NCBI GenBank assembly: GCA_949293555.1
Contig: CASFDV010000002.1
Coordinates: 17,794-81,793 of the forward strand
Origin: an uncultured Bacillota bacterium
GTDB lineage: Bacteria; Bacillota_I; Bacilli_A; RFN20; CAG-826
Reading direction: 5' to 3'
Length of the DNA stretch: 64,000 bases
The translations under genes and the position numbers were made by a program. This document shows, one piece after another, positions 49,560 to 57,666 of this stretch. How positions within the stretch are numbered: the first letter of the stretch is position 1; each line of letters begins with the position of its first letter. The notes beneath the pieces are model-generated. The model had not been told where the DNA came from. It did no database searches and worked only from the letters and a program-made list of their open reading frames with translations.

Positions 49560-50869
49560 AACTCTGGCTGAAAATGTATTGGCGCCGTTGCAATTGTGAT
49601 AGGCAGGAGTTTGTTCTTCGCCTGTTTTTGCTTGCCATCCTTGGGCTCCTGTTTGTCTCGTTCCCTTGCATGAGCGGCATCCAGCCGTTCAACCTGATTC
49701 CAATCGCCATAAGCGTTGTGTTCGCGCTTCTCGCCTTTGCGTTCCTTTATTGGAAACGCCGCCTAGCGCTCACCCCAAGGATGGCTTCCCTTCTGCTTTT
49801 TTCCATCTATTCCGTGCTAATGACCTTAATTGGGTCGCGCGACTATTCGATGGTGTTCACTATCATTTCGAACGTTCTCATTTGCTGCGCGGTTGCTGAA
49901 TATGTTTCCCTTACAGGAGATGGGCCGATAGCGTTGTTCCTGTATGCCGTCTCCATGCTGGTGTTTGGCGCAGTGTTTTGTGCCTTTTATTGGCAGGAGA
50001 TCCTTTCTTTCAACACGGAGAGGATTGGCGAGCTTTTTGGAAACCTGAATACGGTGGGGCTTCATTTCGTTCTCGGGGCAGCTTCGTTCCTCGGCCTTTC
50101 CTTGATGGGGAAGAGAAGGCTCCTTGTCTTCGCAATCCCCGGCATGGTTCTTGGGGCGCTTTCTTTCCTGACTGGATCCAGGGCCAGCCTTCTGATGTTC
50201 GCCCTCCTTGTCATCGTTTGGATATTTGTTCTTTTCCAAAAAAAAGTCTGGCTCTCCATCATCACGGTCGCGTGTTTGGCTTTGGTTGGCTTTGCAATCC
50301 TCTCGCTGCCCATGTTCGCCAGCATTCGTTCGCGCCTTGATGAGTTGATTACCACTTTTTTCGGCGGAGAAGGCGGGAATTATGATTATTCGGGCGTTCA
50401 AAGACTGAACATGATATGGGACGGCCTCTTTCTTTGGACGAAGAATGCAATCTTCGGGTATGGGATGGGGTCCTTCGCTGCTCTTTCAGGCTACGGTACC
50501 TATTCCCACTCGACGCTCGTGGAGATTCTCTGCAACTCGGGAATCATTGGGCTCGTGCTATTCGCCTACCCGGTTCTTACTTCATCGTTTTTCTACAAGA
50601 ACAATAGTTTCAGGCCTTTTGGCTATCTCTTTCTTATTGGGTGTGTCATCCCCTGTCTTTTCATAGGGATGATGATTTACTCAAAAGGTTTTTACTTCCT
50701 GTTCGGGGTGTTGCTTGGGGCCTATGAAAATTCCATTTCTGGCTTTGCCGGCTCGTTGGTGATTGAACGAAAGAAAAAAGGCTTCCTTCCATTCATCAAG
50801 AAGATTCCCACGAAGAATCGCCTGTTTGCCCGAGTTTCGACGTTTGACAGGGGCATCGTTCGTCTATGA
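49556..50869 (+). CDS. O-antigen polymerase (Wzy)-like membrane protein
   Basis: A 437-residue protein with about eleven helices. The conserved loop reads IFGYGMGSFAALSGYGTYSH, then STLVEILCNSGIIGLVLF, the H-S-T-L-V-E-I-L-x-x-x-G-I-x-G pattern of Wzy polymerases. GNLNTVGLHFVLGAASF and LTGSRASLLMFALL are also typical. The start is GTG 49556 overlapping the preceding stop. A run of eight A (50238-50245) in the middle of the gene could favour slippage. It is AT-rich and between a membrane protein and a GT4 gene, as in polymerase-containing capsule loci. Confidence 0.85.
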   Translation: MKLWLKMYWRRCNCDRQEFVLRLFLLAILGLLFVSFPCMSGIQPFNLIPIAISVVFALLAFAFLYWKRRLALTPRMASLLLFSIYSVLMTLIGSRDYSMVFTIISNVLICCAVAEYVSLTGDGPIALFLYAVSMLVFGAVFCAFYWQEILSFNTERIGELFGNLNTVGLHFVLGAASFLGLSLMGKRRLLVFAIPGMVLGALSFLTGSRASLLMFALLVIVWIFVLFQKKVWLSIITVACLALVGFAILSLPMFASIRSRLDELITTFFGGEGGNYDYSGVQRLNMIWDGLFLWTKNAIFGYGMGSFAALSGYGTYSHSTLVEILCNSGIIGLVLFAYPVLTSSFFYKNNSFRPFGYLFLIGCVIPCLFIGMMIYSKGFYFLFGVLLGAYENSISGFAGSLVIERKKKGFLPFIKKIPTKNRLFARVSTFDRGIVRL

Positions 50870-51984
50870 TCCGAATGCTGTTTGTTGTAGGTTCCTTGGG
50901 AAGAGGCGGGGCAGAAACTTTCGCGATGAAGCTCTTCCGCGCTTCTTTGGAGGAGGACGGCTTGACGATCGATTTTCTTTCGAGCCTTCCTGGAGTGTAT
51001 GACAAGGAAATACGGGAAAGGGGGAGGTCCGTTTTCTATACAGGGACGAGATCGCATTCGCCGAAAGCGGTTTTTCAGTCGATAAAGAGCGTAGTGCTTT
51101 ATGGGCGTTATGACTTTGTGCTTAAGTTCGCGGATTCATCTTTGTCCGTCCTGGATCTAATCGCGGCAAATCGGGGCGGGGCTAAGGTCACAGCCGTTCG
51201 GTCTATGAATTCGAAGGCAACTGGTTCTCCCTTTCTCCATGCCATACATCTTCTCTTGCGGCCCCTTCTCCGGCATTCGGCGGATATATGGATTGCTCCT
51301 TCTCGTGAAGCTGGCGCCTTCATGTTTGGCAAAAGAAACTTGTCATCGAACCATTTCCTTTTCTTGCCGAACGCCTTGCCGTTGGAAGAGTATTCCTTTT
51401 CTGAAAAAGCCAGGAAGGAGACGAGAGACAAGCTTCGCTTGGAGGAAGGCAACCTCCTTGTCGGTTTCGTCGGAAGGCTCACTGAGCAAAAAAACCCGTT
51501 ATTTCTTGTAAGAGCGTTTTCTAAGCTCTGCGAATGGCGCTCAGACGCAAGGCTTGCGGTCGTGGGCGATGGCCCAATGAAAGAACCTGCAGCGAGGCTG
51601 GCGAATGAACTTGGCTTGGCGGATCGAGTGCTTTTCCTGGAACCGACCCACAATGTGAGAGCCGTATATTCGGCGATCGACGTCCTATGGCTCCCCTCGT
51701 TCTTCGAAGGGATGCCTAACGTCGTCCTCGAAGCCCAGGCCTGCGGGCTTCCATGTTTAGTTTCGGAGAACGTGACAAGGGAAGTTGCCTTGACTGAGCT
51801 TGTTTCTCACCTGCCGCTCGAGGAAAACCGCTGGGCGAACGGGACCGACGTTTTCGAGAAAGGGCATCGATCGGAACGGAGTTGTTCCGCATGTTCCGTT
51901 CTTGAACGGAAGGGATATGCAATCGGTGATTCGCTGAACGTGTTGGAGACTGCTGCCAGTGACATTTTGGAGAGGCTTGGATAG
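50866..51984 (+). CDS. GT4-family glycosyltransferase
   Basis: A 372-residue GT-B enzyme. It starts MIRMLFVVGSLGRGGAETFA, the classic GT4 N-terminus, then has NLLVGFVGRLTEQKNPLFLV, ARLAVVGDGPMKEPAARLA, LFLEPTHNVRAVYSAIDVLW and PSFFEGMPNVVLEAQACGLPCLVS, which is the E-x7-E donor motif region. It overlaps the polymerase gene by 4 bases and ends the capE operon. A run of seven A lies near 51487. The donor sugar is not readable. Confidence 0.92.
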   Translation: MIRMLFVVGSLGRGGAETFAMKLFRASLEEDGLTIDFLSSLPGVYDKEIRERGRSVFYTGTRSHSPKAVFQSIKSVVLYGRYDFVLKFADSSLSVLDLIAANRGGAKVTAVRSMNSKATGSPFLHAIHLLLRPLLRHSADIWIAPSREAGAFMFGKRNLSSNHFLFLPNALPLEEYSFSEKARKETRDKLRLEEGNLLVGFVGRLTEQKNPLFLVRAFSKLCEWRSDARLAVVGDGPMKEPAARLANELGLADRVLFLEPTHNVRAVYSAIDVLWLPSFFEGMPNVVLEAQACGLPCLVSENVTREVALTELVSHLPLEENRWANGTDVFEKGHRSERSCSACSVLERKGYAIGDSLNVLETAASDILERLG

Positions 51985-52764
51985 TCCTCCCTGCAGCGCT
52001 ACGTGTCTCTTCGTTTATCGGTCGATGCGGAAGGGCAGATTCGTAGAGAGTGTTCGGAATCTTATGTAAATGGATCTTGTGGGGCATGGGGATTCCCGTT
52101 GCCTCGCATCGTAGCATCCGGCTGTTTGCCACCATCGCCCTGCCTCCGCCTCTCCGCGGCTTCGTGCTGGCGCAGGGACGCCGGGGCGACCATCTTTTTT
52201 GGAGCCTCTTCGGCCGCGATATGGACTCGCTTCTTGGGCGCCATCTCCAACCGCTTGCTGAAGGAACCGACACCGCCGTTCGCGCGGCCGAGCCGCCGGA
52301 GGCCAGGACGTGCCTAGCCTTCCCGAAACATACCGGCAGCACCGAGCACTTGTGTCTCCATTTGGCGGCAAAGGCCCGAAGGCCGTCCTTGCCTGCTCCG
52401 ACCCGCCTTGTGAGTCGGTCGCTGGGCGATTGTGTTCGCTAACCGCTCGCGGGCCATGCCGATCGTGTTGGGTCCAGGGAGCGCTGGAGGGTCCTCTGAC
52501 AGGCGCGTCCTTCGAGTCGCCCGATTTTCTCCCGTAGGGATCGTTCTTCTTGTAGCCGAGGAAGGTGATTTCCACTCCGGAGTCTACACAAGTGTGTGGT
52601 TATTCCCTTAGAGCGGCGGATTGTTTTGGAATTCTGTACTGCAGTGAATCCCCGGGGAGGCCGCAGGGGTTGGCATTGGAACAAGGTGGTTGAATGCTGC
52701 GCGCCGAGGCAATTTGGTTCCTATGTCCTATAAGTGGGGTACACATAAGGTTCCGGAGAGTCTT
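51985..52764. other. Decayed, gene-free region
   Basis: About 780 bases without a convincing gene. Its base composition is GC-rich while both neighbours are AT-rich. Open frames occur on both strands but none has a family-like sequence; a minus-strand stretch near 52500-52560 (LQEERSLREKIGRLEGR) looks like the coiled start of a transposase or similar protein and then breaks up. I take the segment as the remains of a mobile element or replaced capsule gene, without assignment. Confidence 0.4.
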
Positions 52765-52770
52765 TATAAT
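52765..52770 (+). promoter_or_regulatory. -10 box before the poly-G glycosyltransferase gene
   Basis: A perfect TATAAT ends 21 bases before ATG 52792. AATTG and CAATT half-sites (52772-52787) flank the expected start point and could bind a regulator. No -35 of quality is present. Confidence 0.45.
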
Positions 52771-52791
52771 CAATTGCGTACACAATTAGTT

Positions 52792-53897
52792 ATGAGCAAC
52801 TTTAGTGTTATTTATATATCTGATTACGCAGCGCCTTACCCGGGGTCGTTCATCAACTCGTTCTTAAGGCTGCGCGAACGCGTGATGTCCGGGGGGGGGT
52901 CGTCCTATGGGCTTTTCCGGAGGAAGCGGCATCTCGTGATTGGATAAGGAAGGTCCGGGACACAGGGGACGTTGTATCGTTTTATCCTCGAAAGAGCCTA
53001 GCTGGTTTGCGGATAGTTGCCAAAGGTCTTCTTGCCCAGGCAAAGGGTATGAAGACCATCGTTCACATGAACTTTTTAACTTCTAAACAGGCATTTGCTT
53101 TGCGTTGTTTAGGCTCCACTGGGTTTGTGTATCACGTCCATTCGAATCCTCCTGCAAGGCCTTTTCTCGCTCGCTTTGGCAAGAAGATGCTTTTTGATCC
53201 CGGCACTCGATTTCTTTGTCCCTCCAGGTATACGAAGGAGAGGGCAGAAAAAGAGCTGGCCTTCAGGCGTTCTCGCTGCTTGGTGGTTCCCAACGCAATT
53301 GATTTCGAGAGCCTATCCGAGGATTCCATTGCCAAGGACCTGCCTGTTTTGTCCCCTTGCAAAGAGAAGAAGCTTTTGCTCTTTGGGCGGGACCCTCTGC
53401 TTAAAGGGTTGGACATTGCGATCAAGTCGGCGTTGGGCCTGAGGCGGTCTGGTATTGCCGTAAAGATCTTCGTTCCCGCTCCCTCCAATAGCGCTTCCCT
53501 TACAACTTTTCTGAAGGGCATTGAACCAGATGACGATCCGGTTGTGGAGCTTGTAGCGCCTTCTAAGAATGTGTCGGGTTACATCTTGTCCTCTGACCTG
53601 GTTCTGGTGCCTAGCCGGGACGAGACATTCAATTACACAGTGCCGGAGTCTTTGTTCCTGGGCAAGGCGGTTCTCGTATCCGACATTCCCCCTTTCAGGG
53701 AGTTTGGGTTACCGGAAGAAATGGTATTCCGAAGCGGGGACGTCCAAGACTTCTCCTTTAAGCTTAGCAATCTTCTGATGAACCCTCTCGATAGCGGAAC
53801 AATCTCGAAACTTTGCCATATGGTAAGTCAAAGGTTCTCGATTGATGTCTGGTCTTCCAGAATCATTGAGCAATACCGTCTCTTGGCGACCAGGTAA
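52792..53897 (+). pseudogene. GT4-family glycosyltransferase split by a G9 tract (phase-variation candidate)
   Basis: The N-terminus is read from ATG 52792 (MSNFSVIYISDYAAPYPGSF) to a run of nine G at 52891-52899 and then meets a stop at 52947 after 51 residues. One frame over, the protein continues without a break as VVLWAFPEEAASRDWIRKV to 53897. It includes VYHVHSNPPARPFL, FLCPSRYTKERAEKEL, KKLLLFGRDPLLKGLDIA and VPSRDETFNYTVPESLFLGK, all GT4 features. Adding one G, or losing two, gives an intact enzyme of about 368 residues. No other damage is visible, which favours a slippage switch or a sequencing error over old decay. Confidence 0.8.
52891..52899 (+). repeat. Poly-G tract (G9) in a glycosyltransferase gene
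   Basis: Nine consecutive G lie at codon 34 of the glycosyltransferase frame, exactly where the reading frame is lost. It is the longest G run I saw in the window. Such tracts change length by slipped-strand mispairing in phase-variable surface genes of other bacteria. Confidence 0.85.
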
Positions 53898-53916
53898 TTT
53901 TTAAACCCCAGCACGT

Positions 53917-55434
53917 TTACTGGGTACTTCTGGCAAAGATTTTGCGTGTAAACCCAATGCCCCATCTCCGAGTTGGTTTTGAGCAAAGGCAGAATCCGCC
54001 GGATACGGCAGCAGCGATTCCCACTCCGATAAAACCGTTGGCGACGAACTGGGCAGCTGGGGCAAGAGAGAACAGGGATGTTAGGTAGAGTGATAAAGAT
54101 GCTTCCCCGAGGAATAGGAAGGGCATAAGAATCATAAAGACACAGGTCATGTCAAATTTCGTGGCGAACACCTTCTTGTAGAGGAAGTAGGTCGTTCCCG
54201 GGATGCTTACGAGGCAGTAGACGATAACGTTTGCCCATGTCACCCCCAGGATTCCGAAAGCGAATACCAGAGACAACTTGAGAATTAAGTGGGCGATGGC
54301 GGTCGCGACGGGGACCGCCATGTCCTCTTTGAAGAGGCCGGATGCGTCGCGGAACGTGGCAGAAACCCAGGCGTATAGGTTCACGAAGCTAGCGGTCGAC
54401 AGGGAAAGAACAAGGGGCCACCCTTCCGTGAATTCCGATCCGTAGAAGAAGGACACGAACGGGGTGGATGCGGCGGCGAACCCTACGTAAACAACCGAGG
54501 ACAGGAGGAAACCTCCCATCGACATGATGTCGAAGTAGCGTTTGAAGGCCTCTTTCCCTTGGCTCTTGTAGGCATGCCCGATGACAGAGACCATCGCGGA
54601 TATCCCTGCCCCAAGGACGTTCACCAAGGCGGTTGAGATCGTCGCGTAGTTCGAGTAATGCCCGAGCACGGTCACCGAGATGACGGAAGAGATGAGAATC
54701 GTGTCCAGGCTGTTCGCGAAGATGCCGCTGATGCGGTGGAGGAGGTTCCCGCGGATGAGCTTGAACACCTCTTTCTTCTCTTCGGGGGATATGGTTCCCG
54801 ACAGCTGGAAGATGTCCTTGTGGTTTCTTGTACCTGCCCAGAGGAGGACGTACTGCAAGGCGAGGTTCACGAGGGAGAACGAGCTGAAGAGAAGGAAGTT
54901 CGGATAGACGTAGGCGAAGATGATTTGGAGGACGTGCTGGACGATCGTCGCCAGGGAACTGGCGAGGTCCTTCTTGTAGTTCTCTTTGTATGCGGCCAGG
55001 AGCGTGCCCTTGGCGCTGAAGAAATACACGCAGCCTGTCCCTAGGAGATAGGCCGCATAGGAAAGATAAATGTCCCAGGTAACCTCCGCGCCCTTGGAAA
55101 GGAAGGGAAGGAGCGCCCCCGCCACCGCTCCAGAAGCAAGGATGATTATCCCAATAACGATGTAGATTCTGCGGAGATAGTGATAGTAGGCCGCGACCTT
55201 CTCCTTGTCCTCCTTCAGGATTGGATCATAGAGGCAGAAGGCAATCGCGCCTGCGAATCCGACCTCCACGATCGTCAGGACGCCGAAGATGCTGTTGAAG
55301 AGCTGGGTGAACCCTTGGTAGTCGACCCCGAGCATGTGGACAAGCGCCCTTAGGGCGAAGAAGTTGAGGATGACCGAGACGACCCTGAGGCCGATGGAGG
55401 TCAGCGAGTTTAGGAGAGCGCGTTTCTTGTCCAT
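53917..55434 (-). CDS. Polysaccharide flippase (Wzx, MATE-like)
   Basis: A 505-residue membrane protein with twelve to fourteen helices of the polysaccharide transport (Wzx/MviN-like) family. It begins MDKKRALLNSLTSIGLRVVS and has LVHMLGVDYQGFTQLFNSIFGVLTI, VGFAGAIAFCLYDPI and a paired-helix C-terminal half. It would flip the lipid-linked repeat unit across the membrane before polymerisation. I choose ATG 55434, with a TATCAT box 14 bases upstream; a GTG at 55497 overlapping the upstream stop would add 21 non-conserved residues. Confidence 0.88.
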   Translation of the reverse strand: MDKKRALLNSLTSIGLRVVSVILNFFALRALVHMLGVDYQGFTQLFNSIFGVLTIVEVGFAGAIAFCLYDPILKEDKEKVAAYYHYLRRIYIVIGIIILASGAVAGALLPFLSKGAEVTWDIYLSYAAYLLGTGCVYFFSAKGTLLAAYKENYKKDLASSLATIVQHVLQIIFAYVYPNFLLFSSFSLVNLALQYVLLWAGTRNHKDIFQLSGTISPEEKKEVFKLIRGNLLHRISGIFANSLDTILISSVISVTVLGHYSNYATISTALVNVLGAGISAMVSVIGHAYKSQGKEAFKRYFDIMSMGGFLLSSVVYVGFAAASTPFVSFFYGSEFTEGWPLVLSLSTASFVNLYAWVSATFRDASGLFKEDMAVPVATAIAHLILKLSLVFAFGILGVTWANVIVYCLVSIPGTTYFLYKKVFATKFDMTCVFMILMPFLFLGEASLSLYLTSLFSLAPAAQFVANGFIGVGIAAAVSGGFCLCSKPTRRWGIGFTRKIFARSTQ

Positions 55435-55496
55435 GGCTTCGGAAGAGAATGATAGGCGTTTAGGAGCGAAGGTTGTTACTTCTAATGGTCCTTCCA

Positions 55497-56621
55497 CTAA
55501 TCTGCCGGGGCGCCGCCGAAGCCTCCGCCTTTGTAGATCTTGGCAAGGTTATGCACCTCCCGTATCTCTTTCCCTGTAAGTTCCGAAAGGGCCTCGACTT
55601 TTTCGCAGTCCATCAGGAAGATGCAATCCGGCCTGGCGATCAAATTGCTCATAAGGTCTGTGTTGTGGGTCGTCAGCAGGGATTGAAATTTTTTCGACTC
55701 ATTTATTAGCCCGACGATTTCCCTGGCGACGGCATAGTGGTAGGGGGCATCGAATCCATCGACCAGGAGGAAGGAGAGATCAGGGGAGCGCCTTTTCCAG
55801 TAGAAGAGGGCTATCAAGGCTTTCGTTCCTGTGGAAGCGATTTCGGTTAGGTCGATCGAGCGGCCTTTGAATCTTGCCGCGACCGTGCGGAGCTTCCTGC
55901 CGCTCAGATCGCGGACAGGGCCCTCTTCCAGAGGAAGGATTATGCCGGCCTTGTCTCTTAGGAATTGCTCGAGCCCTTTGATTCTTCCGTCGCGGGCAAT
56001 CTCATCTGCCATGTCTTCCAGGCGGGGACGAGATCCTTCTTCATTCGGGAGCGGACGCAATAAGAGCATCCGATCCACGAAATCGACGAGCTGCCCGTAA
56101 AGGGAGTCGTGAGGGAACGAGAGGAAGTTGGCGAGGGAGAAGAAGGCGGAGACCTGCGGCGATATGGCTTGGAAGTTGATGTTCTCCGTCCCGGGGATGC
56201 TGCACTCCACGCTGGCGCCGCGTTTGTCCAGGACAACCTCCCCGTTCACCTCCATCTTCTCGCAGGAAACTTCGAAAGGCGAAGGCTTCCCGTATTCATA
56301 GACGAGCCGCTTCCCCTCTCCGAAAGAGAACTCATAGCGGAACACGGCCTCCTTCGCCCCATCCCCGTTCAGGAAGGACAGGGGATTGCCCGGGGGAAGC
56401 GAAATCTTTCCCCTGACTAGGTTCCGGTTGACCTGAATGTCGATGATCGCCTCCGTGAGGGAAGACTTGCCGCATCCGTTGGGTCCGTAAAGGAGGGCAT
56501 GGTTGACCCTCCCGTTTTTGATAAGCCCTTCGTTGAAGTCGTAGTGCCTCGGCCTGTCGAAGCGAATCTCCGTCCTCTTTGCGAAGCCCCGGAAGCCCTG
56601 GACGCTGATGGAATCTAGCAT
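55497..56621 (-). CDS. AAA ATPase (AAA15/RloA-like) with altered Walker B
   Basis: A 374-residue ABC/AAA-type ATPase of the kind found in OLD/RloA-like proteins. Walker A is LLYGPNGCGKSSL (about 44-55), the signature-like region is IASTGTKALI (261-270) and the His of the switch is in LLTTHNTDLMSN. The C-terminus LAKIYKGGGFGGAPAD is typical of the group. The Walker B motif reads LLVDGFDAPYHY: the catalytic Glu is Gly289, a one-base change from GAA to GGA. ATG 56621 follows GGAGG with nine bases between. The family is often linked to phage defence, but no RloB-like partner is adjacent. Confidence 0.82.
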   Translation of the reverse strand: MLDSISVQGFRGFAKRTEIRFDRPRHYDFNEGLIKNGRVNHALLYGPNGCGKSSLTEAIIDIQVNRNLVRGKISLPPGNPLSFLNGDGAKEAVFRYEFSFGEGKRLVYEYGKPSPFEVSCEKMEVNGEVVLDKRGASVECSIPGTENINFQAISPQVSAFFSLANFLSFPHDSLYGQLVDFVDRMLLLRPLPNEEGSRPRLEDMADEIARDGRIKGLEQFLRDKAGIILPLEEGPVRDLSGRKLRTVAARFKGRSIDLTEIASTGTKALIALFYWKRRSPDLSFLLVDGFDAPYHYAVAREIVGLINESKKFQSLLTTHNTDLMSNLIARPDCIFLMDCEKVEALSELTGKEIREVHNLAKIYKGGGFGGAPAD

Positions 56622-56625
56622 GGCT

Positions 56626-56660
56626 TTAGTCCTCCGTATATTTTCTACGGACATATTATA
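56626..56660 (-). promoter_or_regulatory. Promoter and leader of the AAA ATPase gene
   Basis: On the minus strand TATAAT (56660-56655) is followed directly by an ATG, a short inverted repeat (CCGTA and TACGG) and GGAGG before the true ATG 56621. The first ATG abuts the box and would not be transcribed, which decides the start. Confidence 0.6.
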
Positions 56661-56739
56661 AGACTCCTATCCTGCATTCACCCTACCTATAGGGGCCTTG
56701 CTTCGTAATCTGCCCCGATAAGATGAGAAAGCCCTCCCC

Positions 56740-56770
56740 TTCAGGGGGAAAATTCCCCAGCACTTCTTTC
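56740..56770. other. Overlapping hairpins in the gap between ATPase and nucleotidyltransferase genes
   Basis: CCCC, TTCA, GGGG and then GGGGAA, AA, TTCCCC form two mutually exclusive stems (about 56736-56761). The rest of this 300-base gap holds only the two divergent promoters. The stem has no long T-run. Confidence 0.35.
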
Positions 56771-56833
56771 CAGCGAACTGGCGCAAGCGTTTTGGGTTTT
56801 GCTACTTAGCGGTAGATTTGTCGAGTCCAGGGA

Positions 56834-56861
56834 TTGATACCAAAATTGGGTAGGCTAAAAT
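56834..56861 (+). promoter_or_regulatory. Promoter of the nucleotidyltransferase gene
   Basis: TTGATA (56834-56839), a 16-base spacer and TAAAAT (56856-56861) give a good promoter with a leader of about 58 bases, unlike the very short leaders elsewhere in the window. Confidence 0.7.
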
Positions 56862-56925
56862 ACGCTGATTTGAAGAAGTGCTACTCCTTCAGATGGGCGG
56901 CTTGGGGACATTTAGGAGGGCTGTT

Positions 56926-57600
56926 ATGAAGCCACGTTATGAATATGTTCCCGATCATGAGTGGAGGCCTGTTAAAGAACGCCTTAACTCTCTGCTCCGC
57001 CAACTTCAGAGTTTGGTCTTTGAGGAATTGAATGTCCGTATCTCCTATAAGTTTGTTGGAAGCTCCAACCGGGATGGCGGCAATTTCATCACTAGGATTA
57101 GGGGAGGGAACAAGGGCTATGACTTTGATGTAGACCTATTTGTTGACCCCCCGTCTTCCGGCGGATATTGGACCGCCGATTCGATACGGCTTGGAATCCT
57201 GGACTGCTGCAAGTCGGTCTTCAAGAAAGCTGGGTATCAGTTTCCAGAAGACAGGACATCGGTCGTTCGGGTTAAGTTTTTGGATGAACGGAATCGAAAC
57301 ATCCTCCACTCCTGTGACCTTGCCGCCTTTCAGGATCTGGGTGACGAGAAGGGCCTTCGCTACTGTAGGAAATATGACGACGGCTCTTATGGGTGGGTTT
57401 TGCGCGGAGGCCACAGCAAAGAGGCGGAACGGAAGCTGTCTTGGCTAAAAGAGTATGTTCCCAATTGGTATGAGCTTTTACGAGAGGAATACCTCATACT
57501 CAAAAATGTAAACCAAGACGAATCGAAGGCGTCCTTCCAACTGTTCAATGAGGCTATTGCAAACGTCTATAACCAGGTGCAGCAAACGCTTCGGCAGTAG
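56926..57600 (+). CDS. Pol-beta-fold nucleotidyltransferase, AT-rich and orphan
   Basis: A 224-residue protein with a nucleotidyltransferase core: KFVGSSNRDGG (GS motif at 45-47), GYDFDVDLFVD (Asp66/68/70) and a third acidic residue, Asp131, in LHSCDLAAF. The order G-S...D-x-D...D is that of OAS/CD-NTase and CCA-type enzymes. It is shorter than typical CD-NTases (about 300 or more). ATG 56926 has GGAGGG five bases upstream; an ATG at 56893 lacks one. It is AT-rich and stands alone with its own promoter and hairpin, so it was probably acquired. The nucleic-acid or nucleotide substrate is unknown. Confidence 0.7.
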   Translation: MKPRYEYVPDHEWRPVKERLNSLLRQLQSLVFEELNVRISYKFVGSSNRDGGNFITRIRGGNKGYDFDVDLFVDPPSSGGYWTADSIRLGILDCCKSVFKKAGYQFPEDRTSVVRVKFLDERNRNILHSCDLAAFQDLGDEKGLRYCRKYDDGSYGWVLRGGHSKEAERKLSWLKEYVPNWYELLREEYLILKNVNQDESKASFQLFNEAIANVYNQVQQTLRQ

Positions 57601-57624
57601 GAAGTTTGTTCTAACCTTAGGAAA

Positions 57625-57662
57625 AAACCGTCTAATCCATTGGGTGGGGTGAGGGACGGTTT
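57625..57662. terminator. Possible bidirectional terminator
   Basis: AAACCGTC (57625-57632) and GACGGTTT (57655-57662) pair perfectly over 8 bases with a 22-base loop between the convergent nucleotidyltransferase and LicD-like genes. The loop is long and the T-run short, so strength is uncertain. Confidence 0.5.
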
Positions 57663-57666
57663 CTCC

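Noticed and set aside
52690-52791. An upstream extension of the poly-G glycosyltransferase from an earlier ATG.
   Set aside because: The extra residues do not fit a GT4 N-terminus, which begins 5-6 residues before the first beta-strand at ATG 52792, and the TATAAT box lies within the extension.
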